From DATDAH01 sp036525535 (lineage in GTDB: Bacteria > Actinomycetota > Acidimicrobiia > Acidimicrobiales > DATDAH01): a stretch of DNA of 7,744 nucleotides. The first letter of the stretch is position 1, and each line of letters begins with the position of its first letter. The stretch covers positions 1 through 7,744 of the forward strand of contig DATDAH010000178.1 in the NCBI GenBank assembly GCA_036525535.1. The letters run 5' to 3'. The position numbers and the translations under genes were made by a program. This document shows positions 1 through 6,356 of the stretch, piece by piece. The notes under the pieces are model-generated. The model did not search any database and was not told the DNA's origin. It saw nothing but the letters and a program-made list of their open reading frames with translations.

Positions 1-1373
1 CCGAGCTGATCCCTCCGACACCCGAAGGGCCGATCGCGGCCGACCAGCCGGAGGGTGACATCGCCGGCGTCCTCGGGCTCGTCGGGCTGGTCGGCGCCCT
101 GGTCGCCCTCGGCCTGTTCGGGGGCTGGCCCATCCTGGCCGTCGTCGTGTCGCTCATCGTCATGATCTTCATGCACGAGCTGGGCCACTACATCACGGCC
201 AAGAGGGCCGGGATGAAGGTCACCGAGTTCTTCATCGGCTTCGGGCCCCGCATCTGGTCGTTCCAGCGGGGCGAGACCGAGTACGGCGTCAAGGCCATCC
301 CGGCCGGGGCCTACGTCCGGATCATCGGCATGAACAGCCTCGAGGAAGTCGACCCGGCCGACGAATCCCGGACGTACCGCCAGAAGTCCTACCCGCGGCG
401 CATGTCCGTGGCCGTGGCCGGCTCGGCCATGCACTTCCTCATGGCCCTGGTCCTGGCCTTCGTGAGCTTGCTGGCCTTCGGTGCCATCACCGACAACAGT
501 GCGCGGAACTGGACGGTCGACGAGCTCTCCACGCCCGCGGACATCGAGCTGCAGTACCCGAACGCCCAGTTCAACGAGTCGTTCCAGCAGCTGCTCGACG
601 ACGGCGAAACGCCCTCGACCGTCGCCGGGCTCGAGCCCGGCGATCGGATCGTGTCCGCCGGTGGTGTCGAGTTCGCCGACTACACCGACTTCCGTGAGTA
701 CGTCCGGGCCCACCCCGGCGAGTCGGTCAGCCTCGTGATCGAGCGGGGCGACGAGACCATCGACGCCACGCTGCCGATCGGCTCGGTCGGCGTCGGCGAG
801 GCGGCCACGGGGGTCATCGGCCTCGCCGCCGAAGAGCCGCGTGAGCGACTCGGAGTCCTGCCGGCGGCCCGCGGCTCGGTCGAAGAGGTGGGCACGCTCA
901 TGACGGACTCGGTGTCGGCGATCGGCCACTTCTTCACGCCGAGCGGGCTCAGCAGCTTCGCCGATGCCGTGTTCAGCCCGGCCGAGGAAGAGGAACCGGC
1001 ATCGTCGGGGAGCTCGGCGGCGAGCTCGTCGAGCAGCGACGAGGAAGGCCGGATCATCTCCATCGTCGGTGCCGCCCGCCTCGGTGCGCAGGCCACCGAC
1101 GCCAACGGCTTGGTGGCCCTGTTCCAGATCATGATCGTCCTGAACGTCTTCATCGGCCTGTTCAACCTGATCCCGCTGTTGCCCTTCGACGGCGGCCACG
1201 TCGCCATCGGGACCTACGAGCGGATCCGGGAGATCGGCCACCCCGGCCGGCGCTACCAGGCCAACCTGACGCGGATGCTGCCGGTGGCCTACGCCGTGGT
1301 CCTCTTCATGGTCACGATCGGGACGATGGCGCTGTACGCCGACATCGCCAACCCGATCAACTTCCCCGGCTAG
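1..1373 (+). CDS. rseP: RseP/Rip-type site-2 intramembrane zinc metalloprotease (peptidase M50B), 5' end outside window
   Basis: This is a membrane-embedded protease of the family that cuts transmembrane anti-sigma factors and similar substrates after a first cleavage. The frame is open from base 3 with no start codon before GTG 147. Starting at 147 would leave only about nine residues before the active site and break a membrane helix, so the true start lies upstream. Seen in order: a hydrophilic leader rich in Pro/Glu, hydrophobic stretches at about 60-125 and 126-190, the zinc motif HELGH (174-188), another membrane segment at about 400-480, one PDZ domain with GLEPGDRI (about 620-780), an acidic/Ser-rich linker (about 981-1050), and the second metal motif NLIPLLPFDGGH, whose Asp is at 1188-1190. 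A last helix follows at about 1265-1350. ispG follows after 94 nt; in many actinobacteria dxr precedes such a gene. The substrate is not visible here. Confidence 0.93.
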   Translation, partial: ELIPPTPEGPIAADQPEGDIAGVLGLVGLVGALVALGLFGGWPILAVVVSLIVMIFMHELGHYITAKRAGMKVTEFFIGFGPRIWSFQRGETEYGVKAIPAGAYVRIIGMNSLEEVDPADESRTYRQKSYPRRMSVAVAGSAMHFLMALVLAFVSLLAFGAITDNSARNWTVDELSTPADIELQYPNAQFNESFQQLLDDGETPSTVAGLEPGDRIVSAGGVEFADYTDFREYVRAHPGESVSLVIERGDETIDATLPIGSVGVGEAATGVIGLAAEEPRERLGVLPAARGSVEEVGTLMTDSVSAIGHFFTPSGLSSFADAVFSPAEEEEPASSGSSAASSSSSDEEGRIISIVGAARLGAQATDANGLVALFQIMIVLNVFIGLFNLIPLLPFDGGHVAIGTYERIREIGHPGRRYQANLTRMLPVAYAVVLFMVTIGTMALYADIANPINFPG

Positions 1374-1385
1374 CCCCCGACCTCC

Positions 1386-1437
1386 CGTACCTCGTGCACC
1401 GGTGCGCCAGATCTGGCGCACGGGCGCACGAGGTACG
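1386..1437. repeat. 52-nt near-perfect palindrome between the site-2 protease gene and ispG
   Basis: Two 26-nt arms meet with no spacer at AGATCT (centre between 1411 and 1412). Checked base by base, 24 of 26 positions pair; the exceptions are A1398 with C1425 and G1401 with G1422. The core TGCGCCAGATCTGGCGCA is a perfect 18-bp palindrome and the outer 12-bp arms also match exactly. No T-run follows, so it is not a canonical intrinsic terminator, although transcribed RNA would fold into a very stable hairpin. It starts 13 nt after the protease stop and ends 30 nt before the ispG start. It could be a dispersed intergenic repeat, a terminator not needing a T-tract, an mRNA-stability hairpin or a dimer binding site. 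Confidence 0.9.
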
Positions 1438-1467
1438 AAGCACGGGACGGGCTGCGAGACTGACTCC

Positions 1468-2682
1468 GTGAGCTACGAGCGCCGGAAGACCCGTGAAGTG
1501 GTGCTCCGCCACCCGTCGCATCCGGTGACCGTGGGTGGGGACGCCCCGGTGAGCGTCCAGTCCATGACGATCACCAAGACGGCCGACGTCGAGGGGACGC
1601 TCCAGCAGATCTACGCCCTCTACGGCGCGGGGGCCGACATCGTCCGCTGCACCTGCAACGAGAAGGAGGCGGCCGAGGGCCTGGCCCAGATCGTGCCCCG
1701 CTCGCCGGTGCCGATCGTGGCGGACATCCACCACCAGTACAAGATGGCCCTGGCCGCCCTCGAGGCCGGCGTCCACTGCCTGCGCCTGAACCCGGGCAAC
1801 ATCCGCCGGCCCGAGCACATCAAGGCCGTGGCCGCCGAGTGCAAGGACCGGGGTGTGCCCATCCGCATCGGGGTCAACGGCGGCTCGCTCGACCCCGACC
1901 TCTACGAGAAGCACGGCGGCCTGACCGCTGAGGCCATGGTCGAGTCGGCGCAACGGGAGCTGGACTACTTCGCCGAGGTCGGCTTCGACGACGTGAAGAT
2001 CTCGGTGAAGGCGTCGAATGTCCCCCTGATGATCGAGGCCTACCGCCAGCTGTCGGAGGCCACGGACTACCCGTTGCACCTGGGCGTGACCGAGGCCGGC
2101 CCGCCCCCCGCCGGGCTGATCAAGGCCACCGCCGGCCTGGCGACGCTCTTGTCCGAGGGCATCGGCGACACCATCCGCTACTCGCTGACGGCCGATCCGG
2201 TGCAGGAGGCTCGAGCCGGGCGCCAGCTGCTGGAGTCCCTGGGCCTCCGGGAGCGCACCGGCCTCGACCTGATCGCCTGCCCGTCGTGTGGGCGAGCCGA
2301 GGTCGACGTCTACGCCATCGCCGACGCCGCCCAGAAGGCCCTCGAGGAGCTCGAGGTGCCCATCCAGGTGGCCGTGATGGGCTGTGTCGTCAACGGCCCG
2401 GGTGAAGCCCGGGAGGCCGACCTCGGCATCGCCGCCGGCCGCAAGCGGGGCCACCTGTTCGTCAAGGGGAAGGTGGTCAAGGTCGTGGCCGAGGACGAGA
2501 TGGTCGAAGCCCTTGTCGAGTGGGCCAAGATCGTCAGCAAGGACGGCGTCGAAGCCGCCCTGGCCCGCGCCGAGTCGGGCGCGGCGGAGGAGGCCGAGAA
2601 GGACCGCGCCGCCTTGCTGACCGAGCAGGGCGACGACGTCAACCAGGCCGAAGCCCACATCGACCAGATCCGCAAGCTCTAG
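1468..2682 (+). CDS. ispG: 4-hydroxy-3-methylbut-2-en-1-yl diphosphate synthase (IspG/GcpE)
   Basis: IspG is a cytosolic [4Fe-4S] enzyme that reductively converts 2-C-methyl-D-erythritol 2,4-cyclodiphosphate to HMBPP, the penultimate step of the MEP pathway to IPP and DMAPP. GTG 1468 is chosen because the protein then begins MSYERRKTREV, matching the usual RRKTR...GGDAPVSVQSMT beginning; an earlier in-frame GTG at 1402 lies inside the palindrome and would add a non-family tail. No strong Shine-Dalgarno sequence precedes 1468. The N-terminal TIM-barrel half carries VSVQSMT and LRLNPGNI. The C-terminal cluster domain has C271 and C274 (CPSCGR), C306 (GCVVNGPGEA) and E313, each one position from the E. 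coli ligands C270, C273, C305 and E312. At 404 residues it is slightly long because of a charged Ala/Glu-rich C-terminal tail. The next gene is convergent, so ispG is last in its transcription unit here. Confidence 0.97.
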   Translation: MSYERRKTREVVLRHPSHPVTVGGDAPVSVQSMTITKTADVEGTLQQIYALYGAGADIVRCTCNEKEAAEGLAQIVPRSPVPIVADIHHQYKMALAALEAGVHCLRLNPGNIRRPEHIKAVAAECKDRGVPIRIGVNGGSLDPDLYEKHGGLTAEAMVESAQRELDYFAEVGFDDVKISVKASNVPLMIEAYRQLSEATDYPLHLGVTEAGPPPAGLIKATAGLATLLSEGIGDTIRYSLTADPVQEARAGRQLLESLGLRERTGLDLIACPSCGRAEVDVYAIADAAQKALEELEVPIQVAVMGCVVNGPGEAREADLGIAAGRKRGHLFVKGKVVKVVAEDEMVEALVEWAKIVSKDGVEAALARAESGAAEEAEKDRAALLTEQGDDVNQAEAHIDQIRKL

Positions 2683-2761
2683 TCGTTCTGCCCGCAGCCC
2701 CCCATACCCGGAGACGTAGCCGACCCCTGATCGGTTCAGTCCGCGTCCTCGCCGGAACGGG

Positions 2762-3220
2762 TCAGGCGGGGCGGTCGAGCAACTGGGCGATGGCGGTGTC
2801 GGCGAACCAGGTCTCGAAGGCCTCGGGGGTCCAACCCCGCTCACCGGCGAGCAGGAGCCAGACGTCGGGGTGGTCCAACGTCCACAGGATGTCGGTGGCC
2901 CGGTCGACGTCGACGTCCTGGCGGAGGCGGCCCGTGGCGACGAGGGACTCCACGATGACCCGCTGGTTGCTGTGGAAGTCGGTCTGGATCAGCGCCCAGA
3001 GCGCCGCGCCGTCCGCGTCGACGACGGCGGCGCTGCGGATCACCCGGAGGAGGGGGCCGATGCGCGCCTTGACGGCCACGCTGTGGTGGGCCACCAGGCG
3101 GAGCTTGCGCTCGGGGTCGGATTCATCGAGGACTTCGAGGTACCAGGGCCGGTCTCGGATCTGCTCCTGAAGGGCGACACGGACGACGCCCCCGTCGCCG
3201 AGCCCTATAGGAGTATTCAA
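2762..3220 (-). pseudogene. TetR-family regulator remnant: ligand-binding domain without the helix-turn-helix
   Basis: The minus-strand frame ending at TGA 2764-2762 reads like the C-terminal ligand-binding domain of a TetR regulator: RDRPWYLEVLDESDPERKL, an H-rich helix (LVAHHSVAV), GPLLRVIRSAA, QRVIVESL, then RATDILWTL and LLLAGERGWTPEAFETW. These match the C-terminal domain typical of actinobacterial TetR proteins. The roughly 50-70-residue N-terminal DNA-binding domain is absent. Upstream of about 3200 the frame runs into a promoter-like region and then antisense to the methyltransferase, with nothing resembling an HTH. There is no ATG near the domain edge; the listed 5' limit is the only plausible in-frame start, TTG 3220, which lies inside the 3211-3225 palindrome and has no good ribosome binding site. 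No stop interrupts the domain, so it may be a recent 5' truncation or a translated stand-alone ligand-binding protein. The stop lies 79 nt from the convergent ispG stop. Confidence 0.62.
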
Positions 3221-3225
3221 TACTC
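3211..3225. promoter_or_regulatory. operator-like perfect palindrome upstream of the methyltransferase
   Basis: GAGTATT-C-AATACTC is a perfect inverted repeat of 7-bp arms around one central base, in an A+T-richer patch between the divergent TetR remnant and the methyltransferase gene. It lies 30 nt upstream of the GTG start at 3256. Its size and symmetry suit a dimeric HTH repressor of the TetR, ArsR or MarR type. Which protein binds it cannot be told from the sequence, and the adjacent TetR-like gene has no DNA-binding domain. A TTGACG at 3226-3231 is too close to the start codon to serve as a -35 with a normal -10, so promoter elements are not assigned. Confidence 0.5.
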
Positions 3226-3241
3226 TTGACGAGAATCGAAT

Positions 3242-3247
3242 AAGGAG
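3242..3247 (+). promoter_or_regulatory. ribosome binding site of the methyltransferase gene
   Basis: AAGGAG lies 8 nt before GTG 3256. It is a strong match to the 16S anti-Shine-Dalgarno sequence and fixes the GTG as the start. Confidence 0.85.
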
Positions 3248-3255
3248 CGGTCGCC

Positions 3256-4107
3256 GTGACCGATGACCCGAAGGACCAGATCCGACAGCTCGTGCACGGC
3301 ATGTGGGCCGGCGTGGCGCCGCAATGGGGCGACCATGCCGACACCGTCGATGCCCGAGGGGCCACGCAGACCGAGCGCCTCCTCGCGGTGGTCGCACTGT
3401 CACGGGGGGACCGGGTGCTGGAACTGGCCTGCGGGCCGGGGGGCACCGGGCTCGCCGCGGCCGACCAGGTGGGCCCGGACGGCGAGGTCGTCATCTCGGA
3501 CGTGGCCGAGGCCATGGCGACCATCGCGGGCCAGCGGGCCGCGGCCCGAGGCCTCGGCAACGTGGCGACCGCGGTCCTCGACATCGAGGCGATCGAACAG
3601 CCCGACGAGTCCTTCGACGCCGTGCTCTGCCGAGAAGGCCTCATGTTCGCCGTCGCGCCCGATCAGGCCGTCGGCGAGATCTTCCGGGTCCTCCGGCCCG
3701 GCGGCCGGGCCGCGGCCTCGGTGTGGGCCCCGCCTGCCGACAACCCTTGGCTGGGCGAGATGCTCGATGCCGCGAGTGCCGTGCTCGGGATGCCCATGCC
3801 GCCGCCGGGCGTGCCCGGCCCGTTCTCCCTGGCCGACGCCGACCTCGGCGCACTCCTCACCGCCGCCGGTTTCGCCGACGTCGAGGTCGAGGATGTGCCC
3901 GTGCCTCACCGGACCGGCTCGTTCGACGAGTACTGGAACCTCACGTCCGACCTCGCCGGGCCGCTGGCGTCCCTGCTCGCCGGGCTGGACGAGGAGACGG
4001 TCTCGGCGATCCAGGACCGGGTGCGGGCCGCCTTCGCTGCCTACACGACCGATGCCGGCCTCGACATCCCCGGGGTCAGCCGCATGGTGTCGGGGCGGCG
4101 CCCCTGA
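3256..4107 (+). CDS. class I SAM-dependent methyltransferase (Methyltransf_11/UbiE-like)
   Basis: This 283-residue soluble protein has a Rossmann-fold methyltransferase domain. Motif I is LELACGPGGTG (E56 to G65), which holds the methionine part of SAM. The acidic residue ending strand 2 is D82 (VVISDVAEAM), expected to bind the ribose hydroxyls. Motif IV-like FDAVLCREGLMF and the post-motif LRPGGRAAASVWA follow. The N-terminus (MWAGVAPQWGDHAD, VDARGATQTERLL) resembles actinobacterial methyltransferases annotated as UbiE-like. The C-terminal third (about residues 170-283), with DLGALLTAAGFADVEVEDV, probably forms the substrate cap. GTG 3256 is supported by AAGGAG 8 nt upstream. It diverges from the TetR remnant across an operator-like palindrome, so repressor control is plausible. 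The proS start is 55 nt downstream on the same strand. The methyl acceptor cannot be inferred, and a true UbiE quinone function is not claimed. Confidence 0.9.
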   Translation: MTDDPKDQIRQLVHGMWAGVAPQWGDHADTVDARGATQTERLLAVVALSRGDRVLELACGPGGTGLAAADQVGPDGEVVISDVAEAMATIAGQRAAARGLGNVATAVLDIEAIEQPDESFDAVLCREGLMFAVAPDQAVGEIFRVLRPGGRAAASVWAPPADNPWLGEMLDAASAVLGMPMPPPGVPGPFSLADADLGALLTAAGFADVEVEDVPVPHRTGSFDEYWNLTSDLAGPLASLLAGLDEETVSAIQDRVRAAFAAYTTDAGLDIPGVSRMVSGRRP

Positions 4108-4149
4108 GCGCACCGCAGAAGGGACCCGGGCGGGTGGACCCCTCGCCAC

Positions 4150-4155
4150 TACCCT
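4150..4155 (+). promoter_or_regulatory. possible -10 element of a leaderless proS transcript
   Basis: TACCCT sits 7 nt before ATG 4163, and the start lacks a nearby Shine-Dalgarno sequence (the purine run near 4118-4124 is about 40 nt away). A -10 hexamer ending about seven bases before the start codon is the usual arrangement for leaderless actinobacterial mRNAs. The hexamer is a weak match to TAnnnT and no -35 element is clear, so this is only suggestive. Confidence 0.25.
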
Positions 4156-4162
4156 CCGCCGC

Positions 4163-5575
4163 ATGGCCAAGGCTCCCGTGCTCACCCCCCAGAGTGAGGA
4201 CTTCCCCCGGTGGTACCAGGACGTCATCGCCAAGGCCGAGCTGGCCGAGAACGGGCCGGCTCGGGGGACGATGGTCATCCGGCCCTACGGGTTCTCCCTC
4301 TGGGAGCGCCTCCAGGCGGCGATGGATGACCGCATCAAGGCCGCCGGGGTCGACAACGCCTACTTCCCGCTGTTCGTGCCCATGTCCTTCTTCGAGAGGG
4401 AGGCCGAGCACGTCGAGGGCTTCAGCCCCGAACTGGCCGTGGTCACCATCGGCGGGGGCAAGGAGCTGGAGGAGCCCCTGGCCATCCGGCCGACGTCCGA
4501 GACCGTCATGGGGACCTACTTCGCCAAGTGGATCCAGAGCTACCGGGACCTGCCCCTGTTGGTGAACCAGTGGGCCAACGTCGTGCGCTGGGAGCTGCGC
4601 CCTCGGCTGTTCCTGCGCACGACCGAGTTCCTCTGGCAGGAGGGCCACACCTGCCACGCCACCGAGGCCGAGGCCCGGGACTTCGCGGTGCGCATCCTCC
4701 ACGAGGTCTACGCCGACTGCATGGAGCAGGTCCTGGCCGTTCCCGTCCACAAGGGCCGGAAGACCGCCGCCGAGCGCTTCGCCGGGGCCATCAACACGAT
4801 GGCGTGCGAGGCGATGATGCGGGACGGCAAGGCCCTGCAGATGGGCACCAGCCACGAGCTCGGGCAGAACTTCGCGAAGGCCTTCGGGATCGAATACCTC
4901 TCGGCCGAGGGCAATCAGGAGAACGTCTGGCAGACCTCGTGGGGCACCTCGACCCGCATGGTCGGCGGCCTGATCATGACCCACGGCGACGACAACGGCC
5001 TGCGGGTCCCGCCCGTGCTGGCGCCCATACAGGTCGTCGTGCTCGTCGTGCGGGACGAGGAGGGCGCGGGCGCCGCCGCGGCCCGTCTGGTCGACGAGCT
5101 GAAGGGGGCCGGCGTCCGGGCCCGCCTCGACGAAAAGGTCGACACCTCGTTCGGCCGCCGGGCCACCAATTGGGAGCTCAAGGGCATCCCGCTGCGGATC
5201 GAGGTCGGCCCCCGCGACCTCAAGGAGGGCGAGGTGACCCTCGTTCGGCGCGACAACGGCGAGAAGCGTCAGGTCGCCGTCACGAGTGTCGCCGCCGAGG
5301 TCCCCGGGCTGCTCGACAAGATCCAGGCCGACCTCCTCGCCGGGGCCACGAAGGATCGCGACGATCGCACCGTCGACGTGACCTCGATCGAGGCCGTGGC
5401 CGAGGCCGCGGCGAACGGCTTCGTCCGCATCCCGTGGGACGTCGTCGGCCTCGAGGGCGAGGCCCGCCTGGCGAACGACGCGCTCTCCGTGCGCTGCCTC
5501 CAACGGCCCGACGGCAGCCTCCCCGAAGCCGACGACGAGCCCGACCTCGTCGCCCTCGTCGCCCGCTCCTACTGA
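4163..5575 (+). CDS. proS: prolyl-tRNA synthetase, archaeal/eukaryotic-like short type (ProRS)
   Basis: This cytosolic class II enzyme charges tRNA(Pro) with proline using ATP. The 470-residue protein has the TxE loop RPTSET (T111, E113), motif 2 from R142 to E155 (RWELRPRLFLRTTEF) and motif 3 region HGDDNGLRVPP (H274 to R281), then the anticodon-binding domain from about residue 288 (PIQVVVLVV). The long editing insertion of typical bacterial ProRS between motifs 2 and 3 is absent, so this is the type found in archaea, eukaryotes and some bacteria. The C-terminal domain ends in Tyr470 (VARSY), as in Thermus ProRS, where the terminal Tyr reaches the active site. Only one Cys (in SVRCLQR) remains of the usual four-Cys zinc site. 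ATG 4163 is the only sensible start; the frame is open far upstream only by chance across the methyltransferase gene. No Shine-Dalgarno is adjacent, so a leaderless mRNA is possible. Confidence 0.97.
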   Translation: MAKAPVLTPQSEDFPRWYQDVIAKAELAENGPARGTMVIRPYGFSLWERLQAAMDDRIKAAGVDNAYFPLFVPMSFFEREAEHVEGFSPELAVVTIGGGKELEEPLAIRPTSETVMGTYFAKWIQSYRDLPLLVNQWANVVRWELRPRLFLRTTEFLWQEGHTCHATEAEARDFAVRILHEVYADCMEQVLAVPVHKGRKTAAERFAGAINTMACEAMMRDGKALQMGTSHELGQNFAKAFGIEYLSAEGNQENVWQTSWGTSTRMVGGLIMTHGDDNGLRVPPVLAPIQVVVLVVRDEEGAGAAAARLVDELKGAGVRARLDEKVDTSFGRRATNWELKGIPLRIEVGPRDLKEGEVTLVRRDNGEKRQVAVTSVAAEVPGLLDKIQADLLAGATKDRDDRTVDVTSIEAVAEAAANGFVRIPWDVVGLEGEARLANDALSVRCLQRPDGSLPEADDEPDLVALVARSY

Positions 5576-5709
5576 CCCATAACCCATTCGTTCTGGTTGC
5601 ATCCAGCCGCGTCCCGCCGCGAGGAAGCGCAACACGAACGTCAGCGAGAACGATGAGTTGCGGGGGCGGTAGAGGTCAGAGTGGTGACGGACTCACCTGG
5701 GAGGAACCG

Positions 5710-6285
5710 ATGATCGATCTGATGCCCGCCACAAGACGGCTCGCTGACTTGGTCCTGGCGGTTGGCGATGACCAGCTGGCCGACCCGACACCGTGCCCTG
5801 ACTTCGCCGTGGGCGACGTGCTCGACCACCTGAGCACGTTCGCCGTTGCCTTCCGCGAGGCCGCCGACAAGACGGTCCCGCCTGACTCCGGTCGCCCGCC
5901 CCCCGCCTCCGCCGCCAACCTGGGCGACGACTGGCGGGACCGGATACCCAGGGAGCTGACCGCGCTGGCCGAGGCGTGGTCCCGCCCGGACGCCTGGGAG
6001 GGCATGACCCGGATCGGGGGCATGGACACCCCTGGCGAGGCGGCGGGAGCCGTCGCCCTGGAGGAGACGGTCGTCCACGGCTGGGACCTGGCCCGGGCCA
6101 CGGGCCAGGCCTACGAGGTCCCGGACGCCGAGCTGGAGGTCGTCACCGGGTTCTTCGGGTCCTTCCCCGACGAGGCCCGGGGCGACGCGTTCGGGCTCCC
6201 CACGCCTGTGCCGGACAGCGCCTCGCGACTCGAGAACGCGGTCGCGCAGTCCGGCCGCGACCCGGCGTGGAGGAGCCCTTCCTAG
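5710..6285 (+). CDS. TIGR03086 family protein (DinB/maleylpyruvate-isomerase-like metal-binding fold)
   Basis: This 191-residue soluble protein is close in pattern to actinobacterial TIGR03086 proteins, in the superfamily of mycothiol-dependent maleylpyruvate isomerase and DinB-like enzymes. Diagnostic stretches are LADPTPCPDFAVGDVLDHL near the start, AWEGMTRIGGMDTPGEAAG (about 95-113), ALEETVVHGWDLARATGQ (about 116-133) and GRDPAW at the C-terminus. H40, E119 and H123 fit the His / Glu-x3-His metal triad of this fold. Members are thought to be thiol-cofactor-dependent transferases or isomerases, but the substrate is usually unknown and is not claimed here. ATG 5710 has GGGAGG (5699-5704) five bases upstream. 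It stands alone: 134 nt after proS and 124 nt before rimP, whose leader carries its own signals. The 5576-5709 gap holds no gene or clear terminator. Confidence 0.9.
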   Translation: MIDLMPATRRLADLVLAVGDDQLADPTPCPDFAVGDVLDHLSTFAVAFREAADKTVPPDSGRPPPASAANLGDDWRDRIPRELTALAEAWSRPDAWEGMTRIGGMDTPGEAAGAVALEETVVHGWDLARATGQAYEVPDAELEVVTGFFGSFPDEARGDAFGLPTPVPDSASRLENAVAQSGRDPAWRSPS

Positions 6286-6322
6286 GCGGGCACCGACCTC
6301 CCCGAAAGGCCGTTTCGACGGC

Positions 6323-6328
6323 TATACT
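6323..6328 (+). promoter_or_regulatory. probable -10 element of the rimP-nusA promoter
   Basis: TATACT matches the -10 consensus TATAAT at five of six positions and is one of few A+T-rich hexamers in this G+C-rich window. A start site around 6335 would give a leader of about 75 nt before rimP. No convincing -35 is present at the normal spacing. A small inverted repeat, GCCGT-TTCG-ACGGC (6309-6322), directly abuts the -10 and could be a regulator site. Confidence 0.55.
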
Positions 6329-6356
6329 CCGGCCAGCATTTTGTTCTGGTCGAGCG

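Noticed and set aside
1402..1467. Earlier GTG start for ispG inside the palindrome
   Set aside because: It would add 22 residues unrelated to IspG and place the start in a stable hairpin; GTG 1468 gives the normal N-terminus.
1357..2844. A long minus-strand open frame of nearly 500 codons over ispG
   Set aside because: It is the antisense shadow of ispG in G+C-rich DNA; its translation is low complexity (Gly, Leu, His, Asp) and matches no family, while the plus strand encodes all IspG motifs.
3226..3231. TTGACG as a -35 element for the methyltransferase
   Set aside because: A -10 at normal spacing would fall on or after the ribosome binding site, leaving no room for a leader before GTG 3256.
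3221..3403. Upstream in-frame part of the TetR-like frame, starting at ATG 3403 on the minus strand
   Set aside because: It is antisense to the methyltransferase, Arg/Pro-rich and shows no helix-turn-helix, so it does not supply the missing DNA-binding domain.
3263..4162. Open frame continuous with proS reaching 900 nt upstream
   Set aside because: It overlaps the methyltransferase in another frame and reads as Ser/Pro/Arg-rich noise. ProRS homology begins only at ATG 4163, so no fusion is inferred.
3400..5635. Minus-strand open frames opposite the methyltransferase and proS
   Set aside because: Their translations are repetitive shadow sequence with no recognisable domain, and the plus-strand genes are certain.
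5589..5661. Inverted repeats (GTTGC / GCAAC / GTTGC and CGTTC / GAACG) after proS as a terminator or riboswitch
   Set aside because: The arms are short or mismatched with long loops, there is no T-tract, and no known riboswitch pattern is visible.
4528..5709. In-frame upstream extension of the TIGR03086 gene through proS
   Set aside because: The extension is Arg/Gly/Pro-rich shadow of proS. The family N-terminus and a good ribosome binding site fit ATG 5710.
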